64,000 bases of DNA from Corythoichthys intestinalis (lineage: Eukaryota; Chordata; Actinopteri; Syngnathiformes; Syngnathidae), in NCBI RefSeq assembly GCF_030265065.1, contig NC_080416.1:6013501-6077500 (forward strand). The letters run 5' to 3'. The notes beneath the pieces were generated by a model that worked only from the letters and a program-made list of their open reading frames with translations, had not been told where the DNA came from and ran no database searches. Positions 42,401-52,367 of the stretch are shown here, in pieces (the first letter of the stretch is position 1; the number at the start of each line of letters is the position of its first letter). The translations under genes and the position numbers were made by a program.

Positions 42401-45400
42401 GCGGAAAAAGTAATTAGTTAGATTACCCCGTTACTGAAAAAATAACGGCGTTACTCCCAACACTGTTTAGGAAAAAAGATGGGGAAAGTGTTTGAGGAGA
42501 AAGAGGGACAGGAAAAGAAGAAACAATGACTAAAGTTTGAGAGGGAAAATATGTAAGCGGCAAAGATTAAAAGGATACATGGTTGAGACAATCTACAAGA
42601 TAAGCAAAGATAGTGGGAATTTGTGAGAGGACAAATGAAGATTGAAGGTCAAAACATAGACATAACCAAGACAAAATGTGTGAAATGAACAAAAAACGCA
42701 AAGAACAAAATATGTTGAGAAAGGAAAAACATGGGAGCAAATATTTAGAAAGACTGAGGAAGTAAAAAAATGAAGAGCTCAAGAGTCAAATGAGAAAAAA
42801 AATATGGAGAGAAAACGTGAGAGGACCAACAATGAATAGAAGGTGTGAGATGAAAGATGAGGATAGAAGAAAAGGAACATGTGATAGGAAAAAATATATT
42901 GGGAAGAAATGAGAATGTAGGAGAGAAAAGATGGAGGGAAACCATGAGAGGACAAAAGATTGACAATGAGAGAGAGTGTGAGAGGACATAAGATGGATGG
43001 AAGAAAGGGACTGATGTGTGAGAAGGGAAAGGGTTAAACAAGGAAAGGCTGTCGTGGGAGTCAACTTCCTGTAGGAGGCGGCGGTGTGCAAAGATTGTAC
43101 CTGTTCTCATGAGGAAGTCCCTCCCATTGCGAACGTGCTTCCTCAAGTAGGCAGGACATTCCTCAGTGTGATAATGCTTCTTCCATTGATTATAGCTGTC
43201 ATCTTGGTCCCACTTGTGTTTGGTGACGACAGCTTGCGGCTTGACCGCGATCCACCTCAGTCCCTTCAAATCAAACGATATAAAGTCTTCTCCGTCGTAA
43301 GCGAAGTGTTGCCAACCGTCCACCTCGCCGGTCTCATCGTCCCATTCGCAGCCAGAGATCCGCTGGACCATGTGAACACCTGAGAGAAAGGCACGTGACG
43401 GTGTGTCCAGAGATAAGCCAACGTCTGCTGAAAAAGGGGACCGGCGCATGAAATGTCTTGAAAAGCTCCAAAGTTGGATGGCAACAAACCTCCAGTTTGG
43501 TTGAAGCGCTCTTGAAGATTTTTAATGTTGACTTTGTAGGTCTGCCCTATATTAATATTGCTCTGTGTGTTTCTCTCCCAGTAGCGTGAATCCTCGGCTG
43601 TGATTTTGTTCATCCAGTCCTGTTTGGGTCGATATTTCCTGCTCTTGCTGTCGTAGTGAACAATCTGAACACCGTCAACATAACCGACACTCAAGAACTC
43701 TGGAAAATTTGGAATTTGAGACGACGCTGTATGGATATACTTGAGCGTGTGGATCACTGAAAGAAAAAGCAAAAACATTTGTTCATCTGAGATCTCAAAA
43801 TCTTCTACTCATCCCATTTAAAATGAGTGGCACACAGCAACACCTGAAAACATTTTCATCATTTTTAATATAATTTACAGGGTGACCCAAAAAAAAAAAA
43901 AGTTTACACTGCCATAATACAACTTAAATGCCATGTTTATTCATCTTAGAATTAGAATTTAATCACAAATTGTACATTATTGTAAAGAACATGTACAGTA
44001 CACTCTATTTTTCAATGTGTCCTCCCTTAAGTGTCACAACAGCCTCCAGGCGCCTGTGGAACGCTTCTTTATGTAGGATGCTGTCATCTTTTCCCAAGAT
44101 CTAACAATGGACCTCTCCAAGGCTGCCACAGAAGTTTGTGGCTTCTTACAGGCACTGTCCTCCACAGTTGCCCATATGCTATAATCCAGGGGATTGAGAT
44201 CTGGACTCTGGGTTGGCCACATATCACCTTGTCAATCAACTTTTTGGTCCGCACAGATCTTCACTTCCAGACCCAGGTTTTCGTGAGCTGTTCCAGTATC
44301 TTTCAGCTTCTTTTGAATTTAGACTGCACATCTGGATATTCTCAGATTTGCTGCAATCTCAGTAGGTTTCAGACCGGCACGCAGCAATTCAGGTACAGCT
44401 AAAGTTTTCTTCATTTTCAGCAGAAGCACAGAAATTGGAGAGACGAGAGATTACCAGCTGCATTGAGTGACCTTAATGTATCACTTAACCATGACAATCT
44501 ATTTAGATATGTTTCAATGGCTTTTAAACAAGCAGTCAACTGAGTGTAAACTTTTGGGTCACCCTGTATGTAGCCTTTCATTTAAAAAAAACAACAGTGT
44601 CGTGTCCAAATAAAATGGACATCAATTTACGAGCAAATATCTAGAAAACGAATAAAACGACTCAATGAAACGAGGCGCATTGTGCGTTTTATTCCTTCAA
44701 ATTTGGAAGAGAAAATGCTCCATTGTGTGAGACAAGTGTTAAAAATGTGCGCCGCCTGCGATGACACGTCACGCCTAAATTGTGTCTAAATTTTGCATCG
44801 ATGCAAAATACCAACATTTTCGACTCAAATAGTGCTTATGTGACCTCACGAATTCCATCGACGGCGCAAGACGTCCAATTCCTTTTGACTGGGAGGAGCG
44901 AATGAACGTTCGTTCACTCGCCCCTCCCAGTCAAAAAGGAATTGGACGTCTATTATTGTCAATGGCAGCCATGAGTTCAGAAAGAGTCATTTGCTTGCTG
45001 CAACAATCAAGTATTGTTGGATTTATTTACAGAAATTGTGCACCAAAAAAAAAAGAGCTCAAACAAAACATTTTCCACTTCTAAACAGCTTGTTGTTCTG
45101 AAAATAGTCGATTTTCTGACCCGTGTATCGATAATTGTGGATATCACCATATCGTGAGAACATCGTGACCGTGAACCTTGTAACGCAAATCATATCAGAA
45201 GGTTACCACCCCTAATTTACAGGTATTTGAACAAGACTTGCCTATTTCAAAATTTTAGGGACACCTTGTACATGAACGAGATAAACAATAAACCAAAAAT
45301 GTTAATATTGGAAATGATTAGAACGTGGAAACATTATTTTAACCCCTTAACAGGACTTCCGAGCTTGAATTCTTCCACTTGACATCTTGAGGTAAACTTT

Positions 45401-45530
45401 GAAGCGAGCGTTGCTTCGTAAAGTGCGTCACAGTCGGACAAGATGATGAGGGAATGACCTTACCGGGCTTGACGTTTTGAATTTGCACAGCCACAAACAA
45501 AAGTGCCACCAACTTATTCATCCTGCACAT
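39423..45530 (-). CDS. MHC class I heavy chain, gene C
   Basis: Exons (minus): 45530-45464 leader, 43756-43490 alpha-1, 43379-43101 alpha-2, 40155-39856 alpha-3, 39796-39692 transmembrane, 39615-39598 and 39508-39423 tail; 1122 nt, 373 aa, open. Leader MCRMNKLVALLFVAVQ. Alpha-2 is two residues longer than in A/B (KHKWDQDDSYNQWKKHY) and has Ser at the Tyr99 position (ISGCEW) and His at the Tyr171 position (LRKHVRNG). The other peptide-end residues (Y7, Y59, R84, T143, K146, W147, Y159) and all domain cysteines remain. The gene is enlarged to 6.1 kb by a mariner in intron 1 and two hATs in intron 3. The ISRE promoter is deleted. The 3' UTR exon is truncated. The frame is intact, but expression is uncertain. 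Confidence 0.9.
40469..41307. mobile_element. hAT-type element in gene C intron 3
   Basis: Ends TAGAGGTGGGAATC and CGCCTCTA, with the perfect 8-bp duplication CTAACGAG (40461-40468, 41308-41315). The empty site is seen in gene A at about 9930. 839 bp, no intact ORF. Confidence 0.85.
41479..42465. mobile_element. CAGTGTTGGG hAT-type element in gene C intron 3
   Basis: Ends CAGTGTTGGGCACGTTAC and GTTACTCCCAACACTG, duplication TTTAGGAC/TTTAGGAA. The empty site is in gene A at about 10095. 987 bp; no transposase recognised. Confidence 0.8.
42470..43035. repeat. Purine-rich minisatellite, gene C intron 3
   Basis: Same repeat as in A, B and D. Confidence 0.85.
43878..44566 (-). mobile_element. 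Mariner-type element in gene C intron 1, internally deleted
   Basis: TIRs CAGGGTGACCCAAAA and TTGGGTCACCCTG between TA dinucleotides. The minus strand at 44222-44034 retains the transposase C-terminus (WPTQSPDLNPLDYSIW), with the third catalytic residue Asp, to a natural-looking stop. The N-terminal two thirds are missing. Confidence 0.8.
44869..44952. repeat. Intron-1 palindrome, gene C
   Basis: Arms around GAACGTTCGTTC as in the other copies; one or two mismatches. Confidence 0.8.
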
Positions 45531-45639
45531 TTTTGCCTCCTTTTTAGTCCGAAATCCAAGTACATTGGCATCAATAGAATCGACACACACGGCCGTCAAT
45601 GGCATTAAACAAAGTAAATGTGTCAGAAAATTTCCGAGC

Positions 45640-45890
45640 AATCTTTTCCTCCTCCGACCGGCAGAACTGCATTCTCCAGTGGCCAAAAAGCAAAACTCTT
45701 GAATGTTGTACGACGAGTGCGACACGCCGAGGAGACTTCTGGTGAAAATCCTGCAGACCCATCCTGTCAAGTTACCTGTGCTTCCTTTGGAGCCGCAGCC
45801 ATCTTCAGTGGACACCAGTATTTCCACCAAGCGTCCCAGCTTGGAGCTGTCCGAGTGGGATCGTCCCAATGTTACGTACGACGTGACCGG
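45640..45890 (+). pseudogene. cenpt: cenpt-like remnant, gene C unit, first block
   Basis: Reads AELHSPVAKKQNS, a TGA, MLYDECDTPRRLLVKILQ, LELSEWDRPNVTYDVTG. It is the uninterrupted version of the exon that carries a hAT in the A and D units. It continues after the 2.25-kb element as GVAKGLTKERHNLKNVTAFE at 48144. The upstream TGA before MLYD is shared with the gene A copy. Confidence 0.5.
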
Positions 45891-46191
45891 TGTTGTGCCG
45901 AAAAATAGTCGGCCTGCGTGAAATGTCTCCACTGACGGGAACGCTTATTTATAACGCTGTATTGAGCGTTTGATTTATTAGTTTATTTATTGTATTATTG
46001 AGCGCCCACACGTCACTCGTACAGCTTTTTGTTACCAATCGATGGACATGGAAACGATTTTTTTGTACCGTGAACATATGTATTTTTTTTTTACTCTGCT
46101 TGAACTAATGTCATACCTGTGTGATTGTCATTGAGATATGGTCGTGAAAACCTGTAGACTAATACATTTCTGTTCAAAGAGGGTAATGTGG

Positions 46192-46710
46192 TAGCCTGGC
46201 TCTGCCAGACTATTCTCCCTGTATTTTTCAAACACTGAGAGGAATAGTCTGGGAACCATCCCATTAACGGCCTTTTCGAGCAGACACAAAATCAATCGAC
46301 AAATCAGATTCGTTTATTTGCGTGACGTGTTCTTCACGAGCAACGTCACTCTTGCGCGTCGAAAGTCGTCTCTTCAGCAACACAAATGGTGAACGGCAGA
46401 GCCGAGAATATGTCCCAATCCACGGTAAAATCAGTTTTAAATGACCAAAAACACATCGACACGAGTCATTGACAACAGTCTGTCTCGCGCTAGCCATGTC
46501 GAATAAACTCCGCTCTCTTCGTATGTTTACTTCCGCGCGCAAGTCCCTCGTTCTGCCGTCGCCATTTGTCTAACGTCACGTCTGCCCGTCGCTGATTGGT
46601 CCACTCCGCTGTCTGTTTGCTGTGGCTTGCTCCGCCCTGGAAATTGTTTCCGTGGGAATGGTGGCCAGACTCAATAGCTGGAACAGCGTTGAGTCTGGTG
46701 TACCAGGCTA
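46192..46710. mobile_element. 519-bp TAGCCTGG element with 9-bp target duplication
   Basis: Ends TAGCCTGGCTCTGCC and GTACCAGGCTA, flanked by GTAATGTGG on both sides (46183-46191, 46711-46719). No ORF. Confidence 0.85.
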
Positions 46711-46731
46711 GTAATGTGGACCAGTCCACGA

Positions 46732-47947
46732 CAGTGGCGCCACCAGGGGGCTGGCCAGGGGAGGCCACGGCCACCCCTATAAATTGGTTGGCCACCCTGC
46801 TGGCCACCCCTCTTGCCAATATATAGTTAGATTGTTGTAGCATCAGTTATGCATTTCATCCCAAATGAATGCATTTATTTTCTTTTGTTAAATGTAGGGC
46901 TGTCAAATTTATCGCGTTAACGGGCGGAAATTTTTAATTAATCACATGAAAATATTTATCGACTAATGCATTTGCAGTACGACTCATTCACGCATTGCCG
47001 CAAACAGCCTACAGTGGCGCCGTTTTACTTATATACAGAGGTAAGAGGCAGAGTGGAGTAGATGCAATCATTCATTGGGGCCGTGCTTTTAATTGGCAAA
47101 AGCTTAGTCATCTCTCCCACAGCAACTATAAATATTGTGGGAAGCAATGTGGGGAAGAATGACAGGAGTTGATCTTTTTACTTAACACCCTGTAGTGTAC
47201 CCAACGCAGAGAAGATATAGCATTTGCAGCCACCACACACAGTCATGGTTGCACCACTTGCATTTGGGCAAAACGGTTAAGTCGCTACAGTATCATTTAC
47301 TGAAAGCTCAACAAATACGCTAGATGGCAATATTTAGTCACAACATACAAACTCACATTTATCCTTTAAGAATTACAAGTTTCAATCCATGGATCCCTTT
47401 CACAGAATGTTAATGTTAATGCCATCTTGTGGATTTATTGTTATAATAAACAAATACAGTACTTATGCACAGTATGTTGAATGTATATATCCGTCTTATC
47501 TTTCCATTCCAACTATAATTTACAGAAAAATATAGCATATTTTAGAGATGGTTTGAATTGTGATTAACTACGATTAATTACTTTTTAAGCTGTGATTAAC
47601 TCGATTAAAAATTTTAATCGTTTGACAGCCCTACTTAAATGTACACCTTATGCCTAATATATACATAACGCAATAAAACAGAATTGTTGTGGAACTCAAA
47701 ATGTTGACTGGACAGTTATGGACTATGCACATGAAATCATTAGTAACATCAAATATTACACAATACACCATCACAAGTATATCAGTAGCCGTGTCCTTAA
47801 GTCTTTCTGATAGTTTTCCCCTGACCTTTTTACTGTAATAATATAATGAAAACCTGAAATGATGGCTTTTAGTTTTGGTGTGCTACCCCAAGATTTTAAG
47901 TGGCCCCATCTGGCCACCCCTATGAAAAATTTCTGGAGGCGCCACTG
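46732..47947. mobile_element. hAT CAGTGGCGCC element
   Basis: Ends CAGTGGCGCCACC and GGAGGCGCCACTG with the 8-bp duplication GTCCACGA (46724-46731, 47948-47955). A TAGGGCTGTC element is nested at 46895-47633. Confidence 0.85.
46895..47633. mobile_element. TAGGGCTGTC-type element, complete, third-level nest
   Basis: Ends TAGGGCTGTCAAATTT and GTTTGACAGCCCTA, flanked by TTAAATG on both sides. Confidence 0.8.
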
Positions 47948-48143
47948 GTCCACGATTTGTTACTAAACTGAAGTACTACTATTTTGTCTAATTTATTTAT
48001 TTAAAACTGATTTTGCAGTCGTAAATCCATTACTGTAATGCGTCCATGAAAACATTTGATGTTTTCACCTCAATAAAGCGTTATAAAGAAGCGTTCCCGT
48101 CAGGGGGGACATTTCACGCGGGGCGGCTATTTTTCGGCACAAC

Positions 48144-48281
48144 ACCGGCGTGGCCAAGGGTCTGACTAAAGAGCGTCACAACCTCAAAAACGTCACCGCC
48201 TTCGAATGGCTGGTCACAAAAGCCCTCAACTATGCGGAAAATGAAGACACAACTCCGCGCAACAAGATTTGTCCTGTGTAA
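48144..48281 (+). pseudogene. cenpt: cenpt-like remnant, gene C unit, second block
   Basis: Reads GVAKGLTKERHNLKNVTAFE, then WLVTKALNYAENED, ending at TAA. Frame continuous with 45890 once the element is ignored. Confidence 0.5.
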
Positions 48282-48432
48282 AAGCATAAAAGCTCCCTGC
48301 TTTTATGAAGCAAAACAAAAGTTTGCATGGGACTAATGCGCATGCACACAACGCGAATGCGATCTTCCAACGATATATTGTGCAGGCCTTATTGAGGTTT
48401 GTGTTGTGTCCATCGCTGTTTTTCCTCTGAAG

Positions 48433-49346
48433 AGTCCTGAGAAGCTCGCCGAGCTCCCAACAAACTTATTTGTAGTGGCCAGAAATGGCACACTGACATA
48501 ATAATTCAATATATGCAGGTGTGTTCTGAATGAACTGAACAGGAGGCTAGAACTGGATCAAAACAATGTATTTATTTTGAATAAAAGAAACAAACAACAA
48601 TAACGGGAAAGTGCAGGTGCCAAAAATTCTCATTAGTGGGGCTGGTATAATTTAAAACCAAACAATTTTAATAATCAGTGGCAAACTTAAGAACACAGCA
48701 ACTTAAAAATACAACAACGCACAGCAAACGTCAGCCCCACAAACCCAGTAAATTGCACAATCCCGTTGATAAAATAACTTTAAAAACACTATAATTAAAA
48801 GGGGAAAAAAACTGACACCGTCCAGGTATATGTCCTATTAAATTGGGTAGACGGCATCGTGAATACATGTACACAAAGTATTAAAATACAGTTCCCAAAT
48901 ACCTCCGTGAAGGAATTAGGACACACGCTTCGTCACTGACACCTTGCAGGTGCCTGGATGCCAAAATAAAATGTCCAGATTAAGTTGATAACACAAATGG
49001 TGGCAAAATGCACAGATATACTTTCAAATGTAAGAACATATTACCTTCCACTATAAGTGTAAGGCGAGTATATCAACCGAGCGCCACACGCATCAGTCTT
49101 TGGCGTCCTCCGCTGGCGCACCTGTTCTGAAATGCGGTTGATCATGTGCTTGCCACAGGTAACGTGAGTGAGCACCCCTTGCTGGCTGCTCTTTTTAAAC
49201 GTTTCCCCTGGGTCCTAGCGCCCTTCCCTCTACATATTGTTAGATTTATGTCATCCAAAATTGGCAAGAAATACAGACAGGGAGGTATGTTTGGTCTTTC
49301 TGGAGAGAAGCTGGCACCAGATGCACAGCTCAAAATGCCCAGCTAG
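48433..49346 (+). pseudogene. cenpt-unit third block split by solo LTR (gene C unit)
   Basis: SPEKLAELPTNL precedes and VRFMSSKIGKKYRQGGMFGL follows an LTR insertion; stop TAG at 49346. Confidence 0.4.
48471..49234 (-). mobile_element. Solo LTR (fossil), 764 bp
   Basis: TGTAGTGG...CTCTACA flanked by the 4-bp duplication TATT (48467-48470, 49235-49238). On minus there are a TTTAAAAAG TATA-like box near the start and an AATAAATA signal near the end. The empty site is intact in the A and D units, so it inserted after the unit duplication. Retrovirus-like or Gypsy-like; no internal region remains. Confidence 0.65.
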
Positions 49347-50239
49347 ATCAGCTTGTTCTGAACACTGCTACTCCTTTATTCGATCAGGGGTAGGAACAAA
49401 TGAACATCCAATACATTCAAGTGTGACTGGGCATGGATACAGATGACTGAACTGCCCTCAGAGGTTGATTGATACTGTATTACCCTTGATTGATCAACTC
49501 AGACTTCCAGACACTCTCTCATCACAGAGAGGTCACATAGAGTCAAGGGCGTAGGTTTGGTCTCAACATTGGTCGGGACGAAATAACGGCATAACGTGCA
49601 TGTGCACATTTTGCTGGGGACGAGACACTAATCAGACCAAACAGATTGGGTTCACGGGGGTCAGGACTCCATTTCTCAAATATTAACCTAAGGCTAATTG
49701 ATCAATGCCAAATAAATCTGGAATGATTTGTACTAACTTTCATATGGATCGGTTCAGTGATACACGGTTCGATTCAAACCATTGTTTTCAAAAACTACTT
49801 AAGAAACATTTTGAAAATTTCCAGAACAAATGGATTTTTGAGCAAATTTTAAATTGCAAGATTTGAACACAAATTACAGCACACAAGAAATACAAATTTG
49901 TTCATAATCTCCTAACGATCCAAGAATGCAAAAACATAAAAATTTGTCCTAAGAACACTCAAAATTCTCTGTCTAAAAAAAGACACTCGAGTTTTGCAGG
50001 TTAGCAAATTCACACAGTTTAAGTTATGCTAACTCTGATGCAGGTCAGCCTTTCAGTAGCAAAATTAGTGGCGTTTTCCCCACTTCCACAACATTGACGT
50101 ATTTTTACATGGCTGACAGCGGCTGCTGCTGCTGTATAATTATAATCTGCATAACAATCTCTAAACTATCCAAGAATGCAAAAAAAACCCCAAAACATTT
50201 GTCCAAAGAACACTCAATATTCTCTGTCTAAATAAAGAA

Positions 50240-50770
50240 ATTCAAAAAGTAATGCACTCAATTGCATTGTTTGTACAGGATTTTACCAATCTTGTTTGTA
50301 TTTGGCACAAACATGATAGGACACACCTTTTAGCAATTGTTATATGTGTTTTTATTTTCAGATTTTTAATGCTTAAACTAGCTTCCACAATGGCTGCCCC
50401 TCTTGAAGCGAGTCAGAAACAAAGAGCTGTAGTCGAAGTCCTCGTTGCAGAGAAACCTCTCTGACGATTCACGACCGACTGGAAAATGTCTACAAGGATG
50501 ATATCATAGACTATGGTACTGTAAAAAGATGGGTACAGCGATTTAACGATTTACGAGGTGGGTAAAGGCAGCATAACCGATAAGCCCCGCTGTCTGACGA
50601 GCTTCAAGAGGGGCAGCCATTTTGGAAGCTAGTTTAAGCTTTAAAAATCTGAAAATAAGAACACGTATGACAATCGCAAAAAGGTGTGTCCTATCATGTT
50701 TGTGCCAAATAAAAACAAAATTGGTAAAATCATGTACAAGCAATGCACTTGAGTGCATTACTTTTTGAAT
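50240..50770. mobile_element. Mariner-type MITE with about 170-bp inverted ends
   Basis: Ends ATTCAAAAAGTAATGCACTC and GAGTGCATTACTTTTTGAAT. Plus codons from 50391 (MAAPLEASQKQRAVVEVLVA, then after a break IHDRLENVYKDDI and GTVKRWVQRFN) form a mariner-type HTH N-terminus. The inverted right arm repeats the MAAPLEA codons on minus. No catalytic domain. Confidence 0.75.
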
Positions 50771-51652
50771 GTCCCTCGAATATGACCTACAGTATATGAA
50801 TGAATGAATGAAATTATTGTCATTGTCATCAGTATCATTGACAGTTAAAGAGTGTGGGATAGTTTGGCCAAGAAAGAGAAACATTGATACAGAATATGGA
50901 ATAATTTGCCCGAAAAGACGATGACAAAGGAAGACGGGAAAAAAAGCAAATGCTTATCGATACCTGTTCCCCAACAGCCCGGGACGCACAGTCTAGCATG
51001 TTAGTGTTGCATAGTCCATTTTTTTACTCATATATCTTTCCAAAAGTCATTGATTGCCATGGCATTTCGCAAAATTGTCAATTTGAGTAGGTTCACTGGA
51101 TAGGTTGATTTCCAAGTTGGTGTAGGGAGGGATGGCCGGGGGTATCATGGAGGCCCACGTCTGCTGTATCCGCTCCGGAAGATTAGTCATCATACTCCTT
51201 TGCCCGGTTCCCGCGAGCGAGCCTTTAATGATCCCGGATCTCCGTGATGATTTTCGTGACCATTTGAGCGGCGGCATCACTTAACGCTGCTTGTTCCTTC
51301 GAGGTCCTCGACGTCCTCAATCTGGAGAGACGTTAAGCATATGGGCCTCCATTTTCCCCAGGCATCCTCCACATATCCAGACGTGAAGGTGTCGGCCGGA
51401 CATGGCCGATGGTTTGGTGTAGGTCTCATTGTACAAACTATTTTGTCCAATGAGCTTAGTGTCCACATCTCACAGCAGGTTAAACACAGCACGCACGTTC
51501 CAATAGCAGATCAGTGATCTAATTTTGCTGGAGGGCATATCTTCAGAGCATGCAATGTTATGTCTTAGTCTCTGTCCCTGACATTTAATCACCCTTTGTT
51601 TGCCTTTTTGTTGTGGGAACAGATTGTTGCAGATGTGTGTGTGTGCATCGAG

Positions 51653-51865
51653 CTATGTCTCATTTTGGTCCATGTAACGATTTAGTATAGTTTCTTTGTA
51701 TGTCTTTTTGAAGTAATTCAATGATTTTATACTCGTAAGCGCTGCATCACATGTATTCCATTGGCGAGCCCCAATGTTCGTAATAGAGAAATATTTTAAT
51801 GTAACTGAAGTCATGATATACTGCAAATACGGTTGCTTAAAAGTTGGTGGGGACAATTTGAGCAT
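51653..51865 (-). repeat. LINE ORF2 C-terminal fragment
   Basis: Codons FSITNIGARQWNT and SIKSLNYFKKTYKE resemble the end of LINE reverse-transcriptase ORFs (GAR.WN...FK pattern). Weakly supported. Confidence 0.35.
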
Positions 51866-51989
51866 CCTGAAAAGTTGCTAGTGTTATGTCCCTACCATCC
51901 TTAAGCAAACTTAGGCCCTTGCATACAGTCAGTTCAAAAGTACAAGAACTGTGCAGCATACAATGAATGATCACTAGAACACTTTCATC

Positions 51990-52283
51990 TGGAATTAATG
52001 TATGAGGAAACATCAAATAATATGTACAATTTCCCAAACATTTATATACATCCAAGACGTTTCTTTGTTCCTGCAACCTGGCCAACAGAATGGCTCCCAC
52101 AACCTAAGAAATGGGGTACCTCTGCCCTAAAGCTCACAACATATCATTATAATTGATACATCAATTTGATCTTAAAATACACCAAAGCAAACACAGAAGT
52201 CCCCATGACACAAATGGCCTAATTGGACAAGAAATGCAGTCTTTTTGCGCTTGCGTTGGAACATTGTGATCGTCTTCCAACGC
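51990..52283 (-). other. Gene D 3' UTR terminal exon
   Basis: Homologous to the gene A terminal exon; acceptor TTCCTGCAG before 52283. It extends to about 51922, where the hAT insertion lies. Confidence 0.6.
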
Positions 52284-52367
52284 CTGCAGGAAAAAGCACA
52301 AGAAATATTGACTCCGCTTTCAAAGAAGAACACAGTGGGCGTGTCGGACTTACCGTGTGAAAGCGTC

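Larger units (their letters stand above)
45891..48143. mobile_element. TGTTGTG-TIR element with nested elements
   Basis: Inverted ends TGTTGTGCCGAAAAATAG and CTATTTTTCGGCACAACA, flanked by CCGG on both sides; the host frame (VTG|GVAKG) resumes exactly. It contains 46192-46710 and 46732-47947. Superfamily not recognised. Confidence 0.7.
49544..51921. mobile_element. CAAGGGCG hAT-type element between C and D units
   Basis: Ends CAAGGGCGTAGGTTTG and CAAACTTAGGCCCTTG, duplication CATAGAGT/CATACAGT. Its left part also occurs at the same position after the gene D unit (60280). It contains the mariner fragment at 50240-50770, a LINE C-terminal fragment (minus 51865-51653) and a minus-strand region with 71-77-codon ORFs (51492-51047) of unknown family. 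Confidence 0.7.

Noticed and set aside
45618-45908. 96-codon plus-strand ORF beginning MCQKISEQ
   Set aside because: Different frame from the cenpt-like codons and not kept in the A or D copies.
51047-51492. Possible Myb/SANT-type DNA-binding protein on minus
   Set aside because: The frame is broken and the resemblance too vague to name; left as unknown transposon interior.
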